Below, one piece after another: positions 30,642-39,432 of a DNA stretch of 64,000 nt (positions are counted from its first letter, which is position 1; each line of letters starts with the position of its first letter). Both the position numbers and the translations under genes were made by a program. The stretch spans positions 186,001 to 250,000 of the forward strand of contig CAWICV010000015.1 in the NCBI GenBank assembly GCA_963834705.1. The letters are read 5' to 3'. The notes under the pieces were generated by a model. That model saw only the letters and a list, made by a program, of their open reading frames with translations. It was not told the DNA's origin and searched no databases. Source of the DNA: RYN-230 sp963834705. GTDB lineage: Bacteria > Actinomycetota > Actinomycetes > Streptosporangiales > Streptosporangiaceae.

Positions 30642-31577
30642 ATGAGCAGCCTGGGCAGCCTGGGCGGCACGTCACCCGCCGCGCAGCCACCAAGCCCGGA
30701 CGTGGGCGGCCGGCAGCAGCCCGCGGTGCTGCCGCGGGTGCCGGTGGGCCGGAAGATCTGGAACGGCGTGTTCTGGAGCCTGTGCTTCGTCGGGCTGGCC
30801 GCCGTCATCGTGCCGTGCCTGTGGCTGGCCATCGGGGTGATTGCCCGGGCCGTGCCGCACTGGCAGTGGAGCGTGCTCACCACCGAAGGCACCGGCACCG
30901 GCGGCGGCCTGGAGAACGCCATCCTCGGCACCCTGTACATCACCCTGGGCGTGGTCATCATCGGCGGCACGATCAGCGTGCTGACCGGTCTCTACCTGGC
31001 CGAGTTCGCCGAGGGGCGGCACCGCGGGATCCTCCGCGGTGGGTACGAGGTGCTGGCCGGCATCCCGTCGATCGTGATGGGCTACGTCGGCTTCATCGCC
31101 CTGGTGCTCGCCCTGCACTGGGGCTTCGGGCTGCTGCCCGCGATCCTGGTCATCTCGGTGATCACCATTCCGTACCTGACCAAGTCGACCGAGACCGCGC
31201 TGGCCAACGTGCCGAGTTCGTACCGGGAGGGCGCCGAGGCGCTTGGGCTGCCGGTCACCTGGACGCTGCGCAAGATCGTGCTCAAGGCCGCGGTCCCGGG
31301 CATCATCACCGGGTTCCTGGTGGCGATCGCCATCTCGATCAGCGAGACAGCGCCGCTGCTGCTCACCGCGGGCTGGTCGTTCTTCAACCCGAGCGCCAAG
31401 CTGACCAACTCACCGGTCGGCTTCCTCACCTACCCGGTGTTCAACTTCTACAACTCACCGTACCCGGCACAGCAGTACCTGTCCTACGACGCAGCCCTGA
31501 TCCTGCTCGTCTTCGTACTGCTCATCATCCTCGCGGGACGGGTGATCATCATGGTCTCCCGGCGCCATGCGGAATGA
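30642..31577 (+). CDS. pstA: Phosphate ABC transporter permease
   Basis: 311 aa, six helices. 'GTLYITLGVVIIGGTISVLTGLYLAEF', 'GIPSIVMGYVG', and the EAA loop 'YREGAEALGLPVTWTLRKIVLKA' are PstA-type. Forms the channel with PstC. Stop overlaps the ATG of the GntR-like regulator by 4 bp. Confidence 0.94.
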   Translation: MSSLGSLGGTSPAAQPPSPDVGGRQQPAVLPRVPVGRKIWNGVFWSLCFVGLAAVIVPCLWLAIGVIARAVPHWQWSVLTTEGTGTGGGLENAILGTLYITLGVVIIGGTISVLTGLYLAEFAEGRHRGILRGGYEVLAGIPSIVMGYVGFIALVLALHWGFGLLPAILVISVITIPYLTKSTETALANVPSSYREGAEALGLPVTWTLRKIVLKAAVPGIITGFLVAIAISISETAPLLLTAGWSFFNPSAKLTNSPVGFLTYPVFNFYNSPYPAQQYLSYDAALILLVFVLLIILAGRVIIMVSRRHAE

Positions 31578-32386
31578 CGGACCTGCGCGGAGAGAGACAC
31601 GGCCGGGCGCTCGCCACCGACCGGCCTCTTTCCGCGTCCGTGCTGGCCGAGCGGATGGCCGCGGCGCTCCTGCATCATGAGCCGGGCTGGCGGCTGCCCC
31701 GGCTGACCGTGCTGGCCCGCCGGTACAACGTCACCACCGCGGAGGTGGAGACAGCGATCGACCTGCTGGCCGGCCTGCACCTGCTGACCAAGCTGCCGGA
31801 CGGGCAGGTGTTCCGGGCCAGCCCGGCCGAGTACCGGGTCGCGCTGGAGGGTGTGCCCGGCTTCACCGCCCAGGTGGACCCGATGGGCGGCGACCTGGCC
31901 TGCCGGAACCGCACCATCGCCAGGCGGCGGGCCGCGGAAGACGTGGCCCGTGCGCTCGGCGCATCGCCGGGGGTGATACTGCTCGGCATCCGGTGCCTGT
32001 GGACGGTGGGCGGGGAGCCGGGCGCGTTTTCCGTCAGCTACCTGCCGGCCCAGATGGAGGATCTGGCCACCGAGTTCGCCGCGGCAACCACACCGACCGG
32101 GCCGGCGCCGCACTGCGGTCGGCCATGCGCGTTCCAGGTGGACTTCGCGCCGCCCGCACCGTCGGTGGCGCGCACCCTGCGGCTGTCACCCGGTGACCCG
32201 GCGGCCACGGTCACGGTCCGGTTCGAGGATGCGGCCCGGCGCAAGGTGATCGCGCTGACGGTGGCGGTGCTCCGGCCGGACCTGTTCCGGATCGTGGTCG
32301 AATCGCCGGGCATCCCGGCGCCCATGATCGGGCCAGAGGGTCTGCCAGGTTCCTGGACACGAGCGGTGGAGGACTGGGAACCTTGA
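31574..32386 (+). CDS. GntR/UTRA-type regulator at the end of the pst operon
   Basis: 270 aa from ATG 31574. N-terminal winged helix about residues 20-75 ('SVLAERMAAALLHHEPGWRLP', 'LARRYNVTTAEVETAIDLLAGLHLL'), C-terminal ligand-binding domain of the UTRA type (about 110-260, 'FSVSYLPAQMEDLATEF', 'RKVIALTVAVLRPDLF'). Translational coupling to pstA suggests it senses something linked to phosphate uptake or autoregulates the operon. The family usually binds sugars or amino sugars; the ligand here is unknown. Confidence 0.75.
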   Translation: MTDLRGERHGRALATDRPLSASVLAERMAAALLHHEPGWRLPRLTVLARRYNVTTAEVETAIDLLAGLHLLTKLPDGQVFRASPAEYRVALEGVPGFTAQVDPMGGDLACRNRTIARRRAAEDVARALGASPGVILLGIRCLWTVGGEPGAFSVSYLPAQMEDLATEFAAATTPTGPAPHCGRPCAFQVDFAPPAPSVARTLRLSPGDPAATVTVRFEDAARRKVIALTVAVLRPDLFRIVVESPGIPAPMIGPEGLPGSWTRAVEDWEP

Positions 32387-32392
32387 CCCGAC

Positions 32393-34051
32393 ATGCCTCT
32401 CTCTGTGATGACTCCTGCACTCTACGTAGTAGACCGCGAGCCGCCGCGGGGTGGCCCGCGCCGCGGCGAGATCCTCGCTGCGCTGGCCCTGGCCTGGATC
32501 GGCGCGCACTTGGTGCTGGCCCAGCTCACCCTGCCGCTGACCGCGCTATTCGGCCTGATCGGCCGGGCCACCCGATGGCGCCAGGGCTGGCTGGCGGTGC
32601 CCGCCCTGGCCGGCCTGATTTGGGTGCTGGCCATCGGCCCCCGCGCCGCCCTGGCCGGCTTCACCGCCGGCCCGCGCCAGGTGCTGGGGTACCTGGCCAC
32701 CGCGGTTGGCCACCCGGCCCGGCTGCCCCACCTGGTCCACGCCTACGCCCGGCTGGCCGGCTGGCTGCCCCGGCAGGCGCCGCTGGCCTTGCCGGCCGCG
32801 GCGGCTGAGGCCGCACTGGCCGGGTGGTTACGCAGGCCACACCGCCGTGATGGCGCACCCGCGCCACCCCGCCCCGGACTCGCGGCGCTGGCGCGGCGGC
32901 GGTTCACCGTATGGAGCGTTCAGAAAGGTGGAGTTGTGGGCCGAGCCGGCGCGGTACTGGGCGTGGAGTGGCCGACCGGGCATCCTGCCGAGGTGCCCTG
33001 GCGCGCGGCGGAGGGCGGCGTGCTGGTGGCCGGCGGCGCGGCCGGAGAGGTGACCGCGGCCGGCTTCCGGTTCGTGCACGCCGCGATCCGGCGGCGCAAA
33101 CCGGTGCTCGTGGTCGACCTGGCCGGGGTGCCCGGCCTGCCCGCCGCGCTGGCTGCGGTCTGCGCGGCGGCCGGGGCCCCGCTGCACGTGTTCGGGCCGG
33201 CCTGCCGGGGCTGCTACGAGCCGCTGCGCGGCGGCGGCCCGGCCCGGAACGCGGACCTGGTGCTGGGCATGCTCGACTGGGCGGCAGTCCCCGAGCCCGC
33301 CCGGCGCACGGGAGCGGGCTACCTGCACGACCTGTTCGCGGTACTGGCCGCCGCCCCCGGCGACTCGCGGATCCCGGTGCTGGATGAGATCGTGCACCTG
33401 CTCAGCCCGGATGCGCTGTGGGCGCGGCTGCGCCAGGTGCCGCCGGATCACCTGCGCCGGGCCCGGCTGGCCGAGCGGGTCAGGACCACGGCCAGCCTGC
33501 TGACCGCCGACCCGGCCTCCGGCGCGTTCCTGGCCAGCGAACTCGCCGGGCTGCGCGCGGCGCCGCTGGGCCGCTGGCTGCGCCCGGCCGCAGCCGGCCA
33601 GGACCAGATCAGCCTGGCCGCGGCGCTGCGGGACCGGGCGGTGGTGCTGTTCCCGCTGCACCAGCCGAGGCCCGGGCGGGCCGCGCAGATGATCGCGAAC
33701 CTGGCCGCGCTGGACATGGCGGCCGAGTGCGCCGAATCGGCCCGGTGCGGGATCGGCGCGGACGGGCTGGCCTGGTTCGGCCGCTGCGAACGGCTGGCCG
33801 GCCCGGCCCTGGCCGCCCTGGTCGGCCCAGACGGCCCGGCCGGGCTGGCCACCGTGCTGGGCACCACCTCGGCGGCGCTGGCCGGGCGGCTGGCGGCACT
33901 GGCCAACGTGCTGGTCATCCAGGAACCGGGCCTGGCCGGCCAGCTTGACCTGCCCGGCCCAGCGCAGCCCGGCCAGTTCGTGCTGGCCGTCAAGGGACCG
34001 CCCGGCCAGGTGCGCCCGGCCTGCCGGTTCGTCCCCGGGGAGGTCCGGTGA
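32393..34051 (+). CDS. VirD4/TraG-like protein with degenerate P-loop
   Basis: 552 aa. N-terminal hydrophobic part with two to three helices (about 28-80), then a cytosolic ATPase-like domain. Order and pattern resemble conjugative coupling proteins: 'GGVLVAGGAAGEVTAAGF' at the Walker A position (Lys replaced by Glu, so no P-loop), 'PVLVVDLAGVPGL' at Walker B, 'LHVFGPACRGCYEPLRGG' and 'ARNADLVLGML', 'YLHDLFAVLAA', then 'AQMIANLAALDMAAE' and 'LATVLGTTSAALAGRLA'. ATP hydrolysis seems impossible. Overlaps the next gene by 4 bp (GTGA). No relaxase, T4SS channel genes or integrase nearby, so not an obvious mobile element. ATG 32408 is an alternative start. Confidence 0.6.
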   Translation: MPLSVMTPALYVVDREPPRGGPRRGEILAALALAWIGAHLVLAQLTLPLTALFGLIGRATRWRQGWLAVPALAGLIWVLAIGPRAALAGFTAGPRQVLGYLATAVGHPARLPHLVHAYARLAGWLPRQAPLALPAAAAEAALAGWLRRPHRRDGAPAPPRPGLAALARRRFTVWSVQKGGVVGRAGAVLGVEWPTGHPAEVPWRAAEGGVLVAGGAAGEVTAAGFRFVHAAIRRRKPVLVVDLAGVPGLPAALAAVCAAAGAPLHVFGPACRGCYEPLRGGGPARNADLVLGMLDWAAVPEPARRTGAGYLHDLFAVLAAAPGDSRIPVLDEIVHLLSPDALWARLRQVPPDHLRRARLAERVRTTASLLTADPASGAFLASELAGLRAAPLGRWLRPAAAGQDQISLAAALRDRAVVLFPLHQPRPGRAAQMIANLAALDMAAECAESARCGIGADGLAWFGRCERLAGPALAALVGPDGPAGLATVLGTTSAALAGRLAALANVLVIQEPGLAGQLDLPGPAQPGQFVLAVKGPPGQVRPACRFVPGEVR

Positions 34052-36303
34052 CCGGCCCGCCGCCCCGCGCCGACCGGCTCTACCTGGGCTGGGAGTACGC
34101 CCAGGTGCATCCGCACCCCGGGCCGCCGCCGGAGCGCCCGGCGCTACCCGGGCCCGAGCAGCTCAATTCGGGCTGGCTGGCCGCGCAGCAGCGCGAGGAG
34201 CAGCGGCTGAGCCGGCCGCTGTGGCTGGGCGGCGGGCTCGGCCTGGGGATGGCCGGGCTGACCGCCGCGCTGGGCGTGCTCAGCGTGCTCGGCGCCGCGC
34301 TGACCGCGGTGGGCCTGGTCTGCTCGCTGCTGCTGGCCGGCTGGTGTGCCCGCGGCGTGTGGCAGGGCCGCCGGGAGTTGCGTGCCCTGGTGGCCAGGGA
34401 AGAGCGGCGGGTGACCCGGGCCCGGGCGGTGCGGGACCGGCACTGGCCGGGCGGCCAGCAGGAGCACGACCGCCGGTTACGGGACTGGCAGGCCCGCAGC
34501 CTCCTGTTCCAGGAACAGCCGCGGTGGTACGGAGTGGCGCTGGCCGCAGACCTCGACCGGGTGGATGTGGCGGGCGGCACGCTGGCTGGCTGGTCGGCAC
34601 TGCTGACCATGCTGGCCGGGTTCCGGCTGGCGGCCGGCGGCGAGGTCACCGTGCTCGACCTGGGTGCGGGCGCGGCCGCCCACGACCTGCTGCGGGTCGC
34701 CGCCAGGGCCGGCGCCGCCCCGCTGGTCTGGGTGCTGCCCGCCGACCTGCCCCGGTTCGATCTGGGCCGCGGGCTGCCGGTGGCGGCGCTGGCCGACGTG
34801 CTGGCCGTGGCTGCGGCGGCGGGCGGCGACCCAGCCAGCAGCCCGCCCGACCCGTCCGGGGTGGCGCAGGACACGGCCATCCTGGAGCGCATCGCCGGGG
34901 TGCTGGATGACCAGCCCAGCGTGGCTGAACTGGTGGCCGGCCTGCGGGTGCTGGCCCAGGTCGGCGACCCGCACCAGGACATCCGGGCCGGGCTGCTCAG
35001 CCAGGCCCAGGCCGAGTCGATCGCCGGGCTGTACGGCCGGGCGGCAGCGGGCCGGGTCACCGAGCGGGCGCTGGCCCTGGAGGCCCAACTGCGCAAGCTG
35101 GCCAGCCTGGGCACCTCCCCGGTCCGGCTGCCGCCGAGCCGGCTGCGCGTGGCGGCGGTGGACGCGGCGGCCGGCCTGGCCGAAGCGCAGACGCTCGGCG
35201 GCTACCTGGCCGCGGCGCTGACCTACCTGCTCCGTGGCCAGCCGGGGCCGGGGCCGGCCTGGCAGCACACCGTGCTGGTCAGCGGGGCCGAGACGCTGCG
35301 TGCCGACGTGCTCGACCGGCTGGCCGGCGCGTGCGAGGCCAGCGGCACCGGGCTGGTCCTGGGCTACCGCTCGCTGCCGCCGCATGTCCGGGGGCGGCTG
35401 GGCCGGGGGAACGCGGCGGTCGCGTTCATGCGGCTGGGCAACGCGGACGACGCCCGGGCGGCCAGCGAGCAGATCGGCACCGAGCACCGGTTCGTGGTGG
35501 CCCAGCTCACCGACACGGTGGGCAGTTCGGTCAGCGACACCGCTGGCCAGGCGTACAGCAGCACGGTCGGCACCGCGTCCTCGGCCGCGCGGTCCAGATC
35601 GGCCAGCCAGAGCAGCGGGCAGAGCGGCGGCCGGGGCCGGAGCTGGGCCGGGTCGTCTCCGTTCGCGCCGCGGACCGCGTCAGCGCACGGCGAGACGAGC
35701 TACTCGGATGGGATCAGTGACTCGGTCTCGCTGACCGAGGGGATCAACCGGAGCACCGCGTGGGGCCAGCAGACCGCACTGGCGGTGGGCGCGAACCGCG
35801 CGCTGGCCCAGGCCAGCCAGCGGTCCCGGGAGTTCCTGGTGGAACAGCACGAACTGCAGCAACTGCCGCCCAGCGCGGTGATCGTCAGTTATGCGTCCCC
35901 GGCTGGCCGCCGGTTGGTGCTGGCCGACGCCAACCCCGGCATTCTGGGCCTGCCCACCGCCACCCTGGACACCCTGGACGACGTGGCCCGGGCCGCGGGC
36001 CGGCCGGGCGGGATGGGCGCACCGGGCCCCGCGCCACCGGGCCCCGCGCCACCGGGCGCCGCGCCACCGCGCGCCGCGCCACCGCGCGCCGCGCCACCGG
36101 GCCCCGCGCCACCGCGCGCCGCGCCACCGGGCCCTGCGTCACCGCGCGCCGCGCCACCGCCGCCGGCCGCCTGGCCGGACCGGCCCGGGCCACCGTCCGC
36201 GCCTGCCGGCTGGCCCGATGGTCCCGAACCGCAGCCAGACCTGGCGCCGCTCCCCGACCCGCTGCCCTGGTGGCCAGACGCGACACGGCGGGAGTCACCG
36301 TGA
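34048..36303 (+). CDS. Large TraC/VirB4-like protein with degenerate ATPase core and repeat tail
   Basis: 751 aa from GTG 34048 (GGGGAGG at 34036-34042). Two hydrophobic helices about 55-95, a short coiled segment, and a core with 'VAGGTLAGWSALLTMLAGF' and 'EVTVLDLGAGAAAHDLL' at the places of Walker A and B, both lacking the catalytic residues. A later block 'MRLGNADDARAASEQIGTEHRFVV' and Ser-rich 'SSVSDTAGQAYSSTVGT' resembles the C-terminal part of actinobacterial conjugation ATPases. 'REFLVEQHELQQLPPSAVIV' follows, then a Pro/Ala repeat tail from about residue 655. Probably forms a complex with the preceding protein. Function unknown. Confidence 0.55.
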   Translation: MTGPPPRADRLYLGWEYAQVHPHPGPPPERPALPGPEQLNSGWLAAQQREEQRLSRPLWLGGGLGLGMAGLTAALGVLSVLGAALTAVGLVCSLLLAGWCARGVWQGRRELRALVAREERRVTRARAVRDRHWPGGQQEHDRRLRDWQARSLLFQEQPRWYGVALAADLDRVDVAGGTLAGWSALLTMLAGFRLAAGGEVTVLDLGAGAAAHDLLRVAARAGAAPLVWVLPADLPRFDLGRGLPVAALADVLAVAAAAGGDPASSPPDPSGVAQDTAILERIAGVLDDQPSVAELVAGLRVLAQVGDPHQDIRAGLLSQAQAESIAGLYGRAAAGRVTERALALEAQLRKLASLGTSPVRLPPSRLRVAAVDAAAGLAEAQTLGGYLAAALTYLLRGQPGPGPAWQHTVLVSGAETLRADVLDRLAGACEASGTGLVLGYRSLPPHVRGRLGRGNAAVAFMRLGNADDARAASEQIGTEHRFVVAQLTDTVGSSVSDTAGQAYSSTVGTASSAARSRSASQSSGQSGGRGRSWAGSSPFAPRTASAHGETSYSDGISDSVSLTEGINRSTAWGQQTALAVGANRALAQASQRSREFLVEQHELQQLPPSAVIVSYASPAGRRLVLADANPGILGLPTATLDTLDDVARAAGRPGGMGAPGPAPPGPAPPGAAPPRAAPPRAAPPGPAPPRAAPPGPASPRAAPPPPAAWPDRPGPPSAPAGWPDGPEPQPDLAPLPDPLPWWPDATRRESP
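36021..36155. repeat. 15-bp in-frame repeats in the VirB4-like gene
   Basis: About nine 15-bp units of the type 'gcgccaccgggcccc' / 'gcgccaccgcgcgcc', encoding APPGP/APPRA pentapeptides in the disordered C-terminal tail. Confidence 0.85.
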
Positions 36304-36352
36304 CTCCCGCCGTGCTGCGGTCTGGCTGGCCGGGTGGCACCGGCCGGGCTGG

Positions 36353-36688
36353 TCAGGCCCGGGCGGCATGGCGCTGGGCGGCCGCCTCATGGCGGCGCGC
36401 GGTGCGCTGCCCGGTGGTGGGCTGGGTAATGGTGGGCTGGGCGACGGTGGGCTGGGCGGTGGCGTGCACCCGCCCCGGCACCGGAGTGTGCGCGGCCACG
36501 TGCTTGCGGGCGGCCGCCGGGGCAGCCGGGCGGTAGGTAGCGCCGGTCGTGCTGCCAGGCGCGGCCGCGCTGAACCGCGGGGCCCGGTCCGGGCGCCTGA
36601 AGGTCAGCCACAGCGGGATGCCGACGATGGCCGCGAAGATCAGGGCGGCGATCGGGAAGTTGGCGAGGACGAGGGCGGTCACGGGCAT
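36353..36688 (-). CDS. Small membrane protein with Thr/Pro/Gln-rich tail
   Basis: 111 aa. AAGGAGA ribosome site directly upstream of ATG 36688. One transmembrane helix ('LVLANFPIAALIFAAIVGIPLWLTF') followed by 'RRPDRAP' and a low-complexity tail with an 'AQPTVAQPTITQPT' repeat. The helix-plus-'PLWLTFRRPD' pattern recurs in small actinomycete proteins. Convergent with the VirB4-like gene, divergent from murT. Function unknown. Confidence 0.6.
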   Translation of the reverse strand: MPVTALVLANFPIAALIFAAIVGIPLWLTFRRPDRAPRFSAAAPGSTTGATYRPAAPAAARKHVAAHTPVPGRVHATAQPTVAQPTITQPTTGQRTARRHEAAAQRHAARA

Positions 36689-36931
36689 CTCTCCTTATCT
36701 TGTTTCCTATGCCCCTAGGTTGCCTCGCGGCTCTCCACCCGCCGTAGGTCGCGCTTCTGAGCTTCTGCTGAACACAGCTCGTGGCTCAGCGCCCCGTTCC
36801 AGCCGCATGAGTGCTTCAACGTCATGCGGTCTGGTGCGCATGACCGTTGCGTTCATGCGGTGAGCTGATGCGCGCCGGGACCGGCCGGACCCGTGCCTGC
36901 TGGGCACCGGGGCCGGATAGCATCGTCGGCC

Positions 36932-38173
36932 ATGGGCAAGCTTCCGATCCGGGCCCGCGTGGCCACCACGCTGGGCGGTGCCGCAGGCCGGATGTCCCGG
37001 CTCGCGGGCCGTGGTGACGGGTCCGTCATCGGCGGGGTCATCGGGCTGCGGGTGGAACCGGGCCTGCTCGCGCTGCTCGCCGCGGACCGCCAGATCGTCC
37101 TGGTCACCGGGACCAACGGCAAGACGACCACGACCCGGCTGATCACCGCGGCGCTCGGCGCACTCGGCCAGGAGATCGCGTCGAACGCGTTCGGCGCCAA
37201 CATGGAGGCAGGCCTGGCCGCCGCACTGGGCCAGGCGCCCGAGGCCCCGTATGCGGTGCTCGAAGTGGACGAGAAGTACCTGCCCGGGGTGATCCAGGCG
37301 ACCAAGGCCCGGGTGGTGGTGCTGCTGAACCTCAGCCGGGACCAGATGGACCGGGCGGCGGAGATCTGGCTGGTGGCCCGGCGCTGGCGGGACGCGTTCC
37401 GGCAGGCGCCCTGGTGCCGGGTGGTGGCCAACGCGGACGACCCGCTGATCGCCTGGGCGGCCATGGGCGCGGCCCAGGTGACCTGGGTGGCAGCCGGCCA
37501 GCGCTGGCACGAGGACTCCTGGTGCTGCCCGCAGTGCGGGTCGCACCTGCGCCGGGATGACATGGGCTGGCGGTGCGGGGAATGCGGGTTCAGCCGCCCG
37601 GCGGCGCGCTGGGTGCTGGACGGTTCCCGGGTCATCGACTCGACCGGCGGGATCAGCGAACTCGGGCTGGCCCTGCCCGGCCGGGCCAACCGGTCCAATG
37701 CGGTGGTCGCGCTCGCGGTGGCCGAGGTGTTCGGCATCGGCCCGACCGCCGCGCTGCAGAAGATGCGCTCGGTGACCTCGGTGGCCGGCCGGTACACCCA
37801 GGTGCAGCGGCAGGGCCGCCAGGTGCGGCTGCTGCTGGCCAAGAACCCGGCTGGCTGGCTGGAGGCGTTCGACGTGCTGGAGCCGCCGCCGGTGCCGGTG
37901 CTGCTGGCGGTCAACGCGCAGGTCCCGGACGGCCGGGACACGTCCTGGCTGTGGGACGTGGACTACCGGGTGGTGGCCGGCCGCCCGGTGTTCATCGCGG
38001 GCGAGCGTGCCCTGGACCTGGCCGTCCGGCTGGAGGCGGACCGGGTGCCGTTCGAGCTGGTGGATGACATCGACGGTGCGGTCAGCCGGGTCCGGCCCGG
38101 CGGCACCCTGGACGTGATCGCGAACTACACGGCGTTCCAGCAGATCCGGGCGGCCGTCGGCCGCGCCGCGTGA
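36932..38173 (+). CDS. murT: Lipid II isoglutaminyl synthase, Mur-ligase subunit
   Basis: 413 aa from ATG 36932. P-loop 'VTGTNGKTTTTRL' (58-70), Mur-ligase central domain, and the MurT-specific zinc ribbon with Cys 199, 202, 215 and 218 ('CCPQCG', 'CGECG'), C-terminal DUF1727. With GatD it amidates the alpha-carboxyl of D-Glu in lipid II to D-isoglutamine. Overlaps the start region of gatD, the universal arrangement. Confidence 0.93.
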   Translation: MGKLPIRARVATTLGGAAGRMSRLAGRGDGSVIGGVIGLRVEPGLLALLAADRQIVLVTGTNGKTTTTRLITAALGALGQEIASNAFGANMEAGLAAALGQAPEAPYAVLEVDEKYLPGVIQATKARVVVLLNLSRDQMDRAAEIWLVARRWRDAFRQAPWCRVVANADDPLIAWAAMGAAQVTWVAAGQRWHEDSWCCPQCGSHLRRDDMGWRCGECGFSRPAARWVLDGSRVIDSTGGISELGLALPGRANRSNAVVALAVAEVFGIGPTAALQKMRSVTSVAGRYTQVQRQGRQVRLLLAKNPAGWLEAFDVLEPPPVPVLLAVNAQVPDGRDTSWLWDVDYRVVAGRPVFIAGERALDLAVRLEADRVPFELVDDIDGAVSRVRPGGTLDVIANYTAFQQIRAAVGRAA

Positions 38174-38187
38174 AAGGCGGGACAGCG

Positions 38188-38952
38188 ATGGGGCCACCGT
38201 GGGATCCGGGCAGCAACCGGCGCGGCGCGCACTCCCGGGGCGCCAGCACGCTCCGGCTGGTCTGGGTCTACCCGGACCTGCTCAGCACGTACGGCGACCG
38301 GGGCAACCTGCTGGTCCTGGAACGCCGCGCCCGGCTGCGCGGCATCGGGGCGGAATCCATCCTGGTCAACTCGGACCAGCAGGTGCCCAGCCAGGGTGAC
38401 ATTTACCTGCTCGGCGGGGGCGAGGACCTGCCCCAGGTGCTGGCCGCCCGGCGGCTGCGGCAGGACGGCGGCCTGGCCGCCGCGGCCCGCAGCGGCTCGG
38501 TGATCTTCGCAGTGTGCGCCGGCTACCAGCTGATCGGTCACGAGTTCGGTGGCGTGGAAGGCGAGCCGGTGGCCGGCCTGGAGATCCTGGACATCCGCAG
38601 CGGCCGGGGCGAACGGCGCGGCGTGGGCGAGATCCTGGCCGACGTCGATCCCGCGCTGGGCGTGCCCAAGCTGACCGGCTTCGAGAACCACCAGGGCGTG
38701 ACCCAGGTCGGGCCGCACGCCAAGCCGCTGGCCCGGGTGTCGGTCGGCGTCGGCAACGGGGACGGCACCGAGGGCGCCTACGCCGGCCGGGTGCTGGGCA
38801 CCTACCTGCACGGCCCCGCGCTGGTGCGCAACCCGGCCCTGGCCGACCTGCTGCTCAGCTGGTCCATCGGGCCGCTGCCCCGGCTGGACCCGGCCGCAGA
38901 GGAGTGGACCACCCGGTTCCGCGACCAGCGCCTGGCCGCCGTGCCCGGGTGA
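38188..38952 (+). CDS. gatD: Lipid II isoglutaminyl synthase, glutaminase subunit
   Basis: 254 aa from ATG 38188; GTG 38170, overlapping the murT stop, is the alternative start. Class I CobB/CobQ-like glutamine amidotransferase: nucleophile C110 in 'FAVCAGYQLIG', 'RGNLLVLERR' and catalytic His in 'GTYLHGPAL'. Supplies ammonia to MurT. Ends 25 bp from the convergent DsrE gene. Confidence 0.93.
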   Translation: MGPPWDPGSNRRGAHSRGASTLRLVWVYPDLLSTYGDRGNLLVLERRARLRGIGAESILVNSDQQVPSQGDIYLLGGGEDLPQVLAARRLRQDGGLAAAARSGSVIFAVCAGYQLIGHEFGGVEGEPVAGLEILDIRSGRGERRGVGEILADVDPALGVPKLTGFENHQGVTQVGPHAKPLARVSVGVGNGDGTEGAYAGRVLGTYLHGPALVRNPALADLLLSWSIGPLPRLDPAAEEWTTRFRDQRLAAVPG

Positions 38953-38977
38953 GCTCCATCCTCGAAAACACGGGGGT

Positions 38978-39343
38978 TCAGTAGACGAGCGCCTGAGCGC
39001 CGTCCGCGCAAACCTCGGCCACGAACGTGGCCGCACCCGCGATGCGCACGCCCGCAATGGTGTCCGCTGGGGCGATGTCCCGCCGTGCCGCGCACTGCGT
39101 GCACAGCGTTACCGAGCCGCTGGCCAGCACGCTGGCCAGCAGGTCGCTGAGCGGCGGCGCGTGCGGCAGGCTGAAGTCCCCGGCCCGGCCCGGCAGCGCG
39201 AACCAGGACGCCTCCCCGGTCAGCCACAGTGACGTGGTGACGCCGCTGGCCACTGCCGCCGCGGCCACGTTGAAGCCCTGGTTACAGCGTTCCGGGTCGT
39301 CCTTCCCCGCGGTGATCTTGATGACGAGGCTGCGCGCGCTCAT
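38978..39343 (-). CDS. DsrE-family protein
   Basis: 121 aa. DsrE/F-like fold: 'LVIKITAGKDDPERCNQGFNVAAAA' and 'VTTSLWLTGEASWFA'; 'LCTQCAARR' carries a Cys pair that could relay sulfur. 'ERCNQGF' has another Cys. Related proteins carry persulfides in sulfur-transfer chains. Divergent from the small gene at 39565, convergent with gatD. Confidence 0.8.
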   Translation of the reverse strand: MSARSLVIKITAGKDDPERCNQGFNVAAAAVASGVTTSLWLTGEASWFALPGRAGDFSLPHAPPLSDLLASVLASGSVTLCTQCAARRDIAPADTIAGVRIAGAATFVAEVCADGAQALVY

Positions 39344-39432
39344 GCTCGAACCTTAACGTGACACGCCGGGGCCGGCATGGCGGACGCCGTCGCCCGGCGC
39401 CGCGCTCCGTACACTCTGCCTTACCGGAGACC

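Noticed and set aside
30407..31573. N-terminal extension of the GntR/UTRA gene across pstC and pstA
   Set aside because: That stretch is the other frame of pstC/pstA; the regulator starts at ATG 31574, coupled to the pstA stop.
32393..36303. Integrative conjugative element
   Set aside because: Only two ATPase-like proteins with dead P-loops; no relaxase, integrase, attachment repeats or tRNA site in the window.
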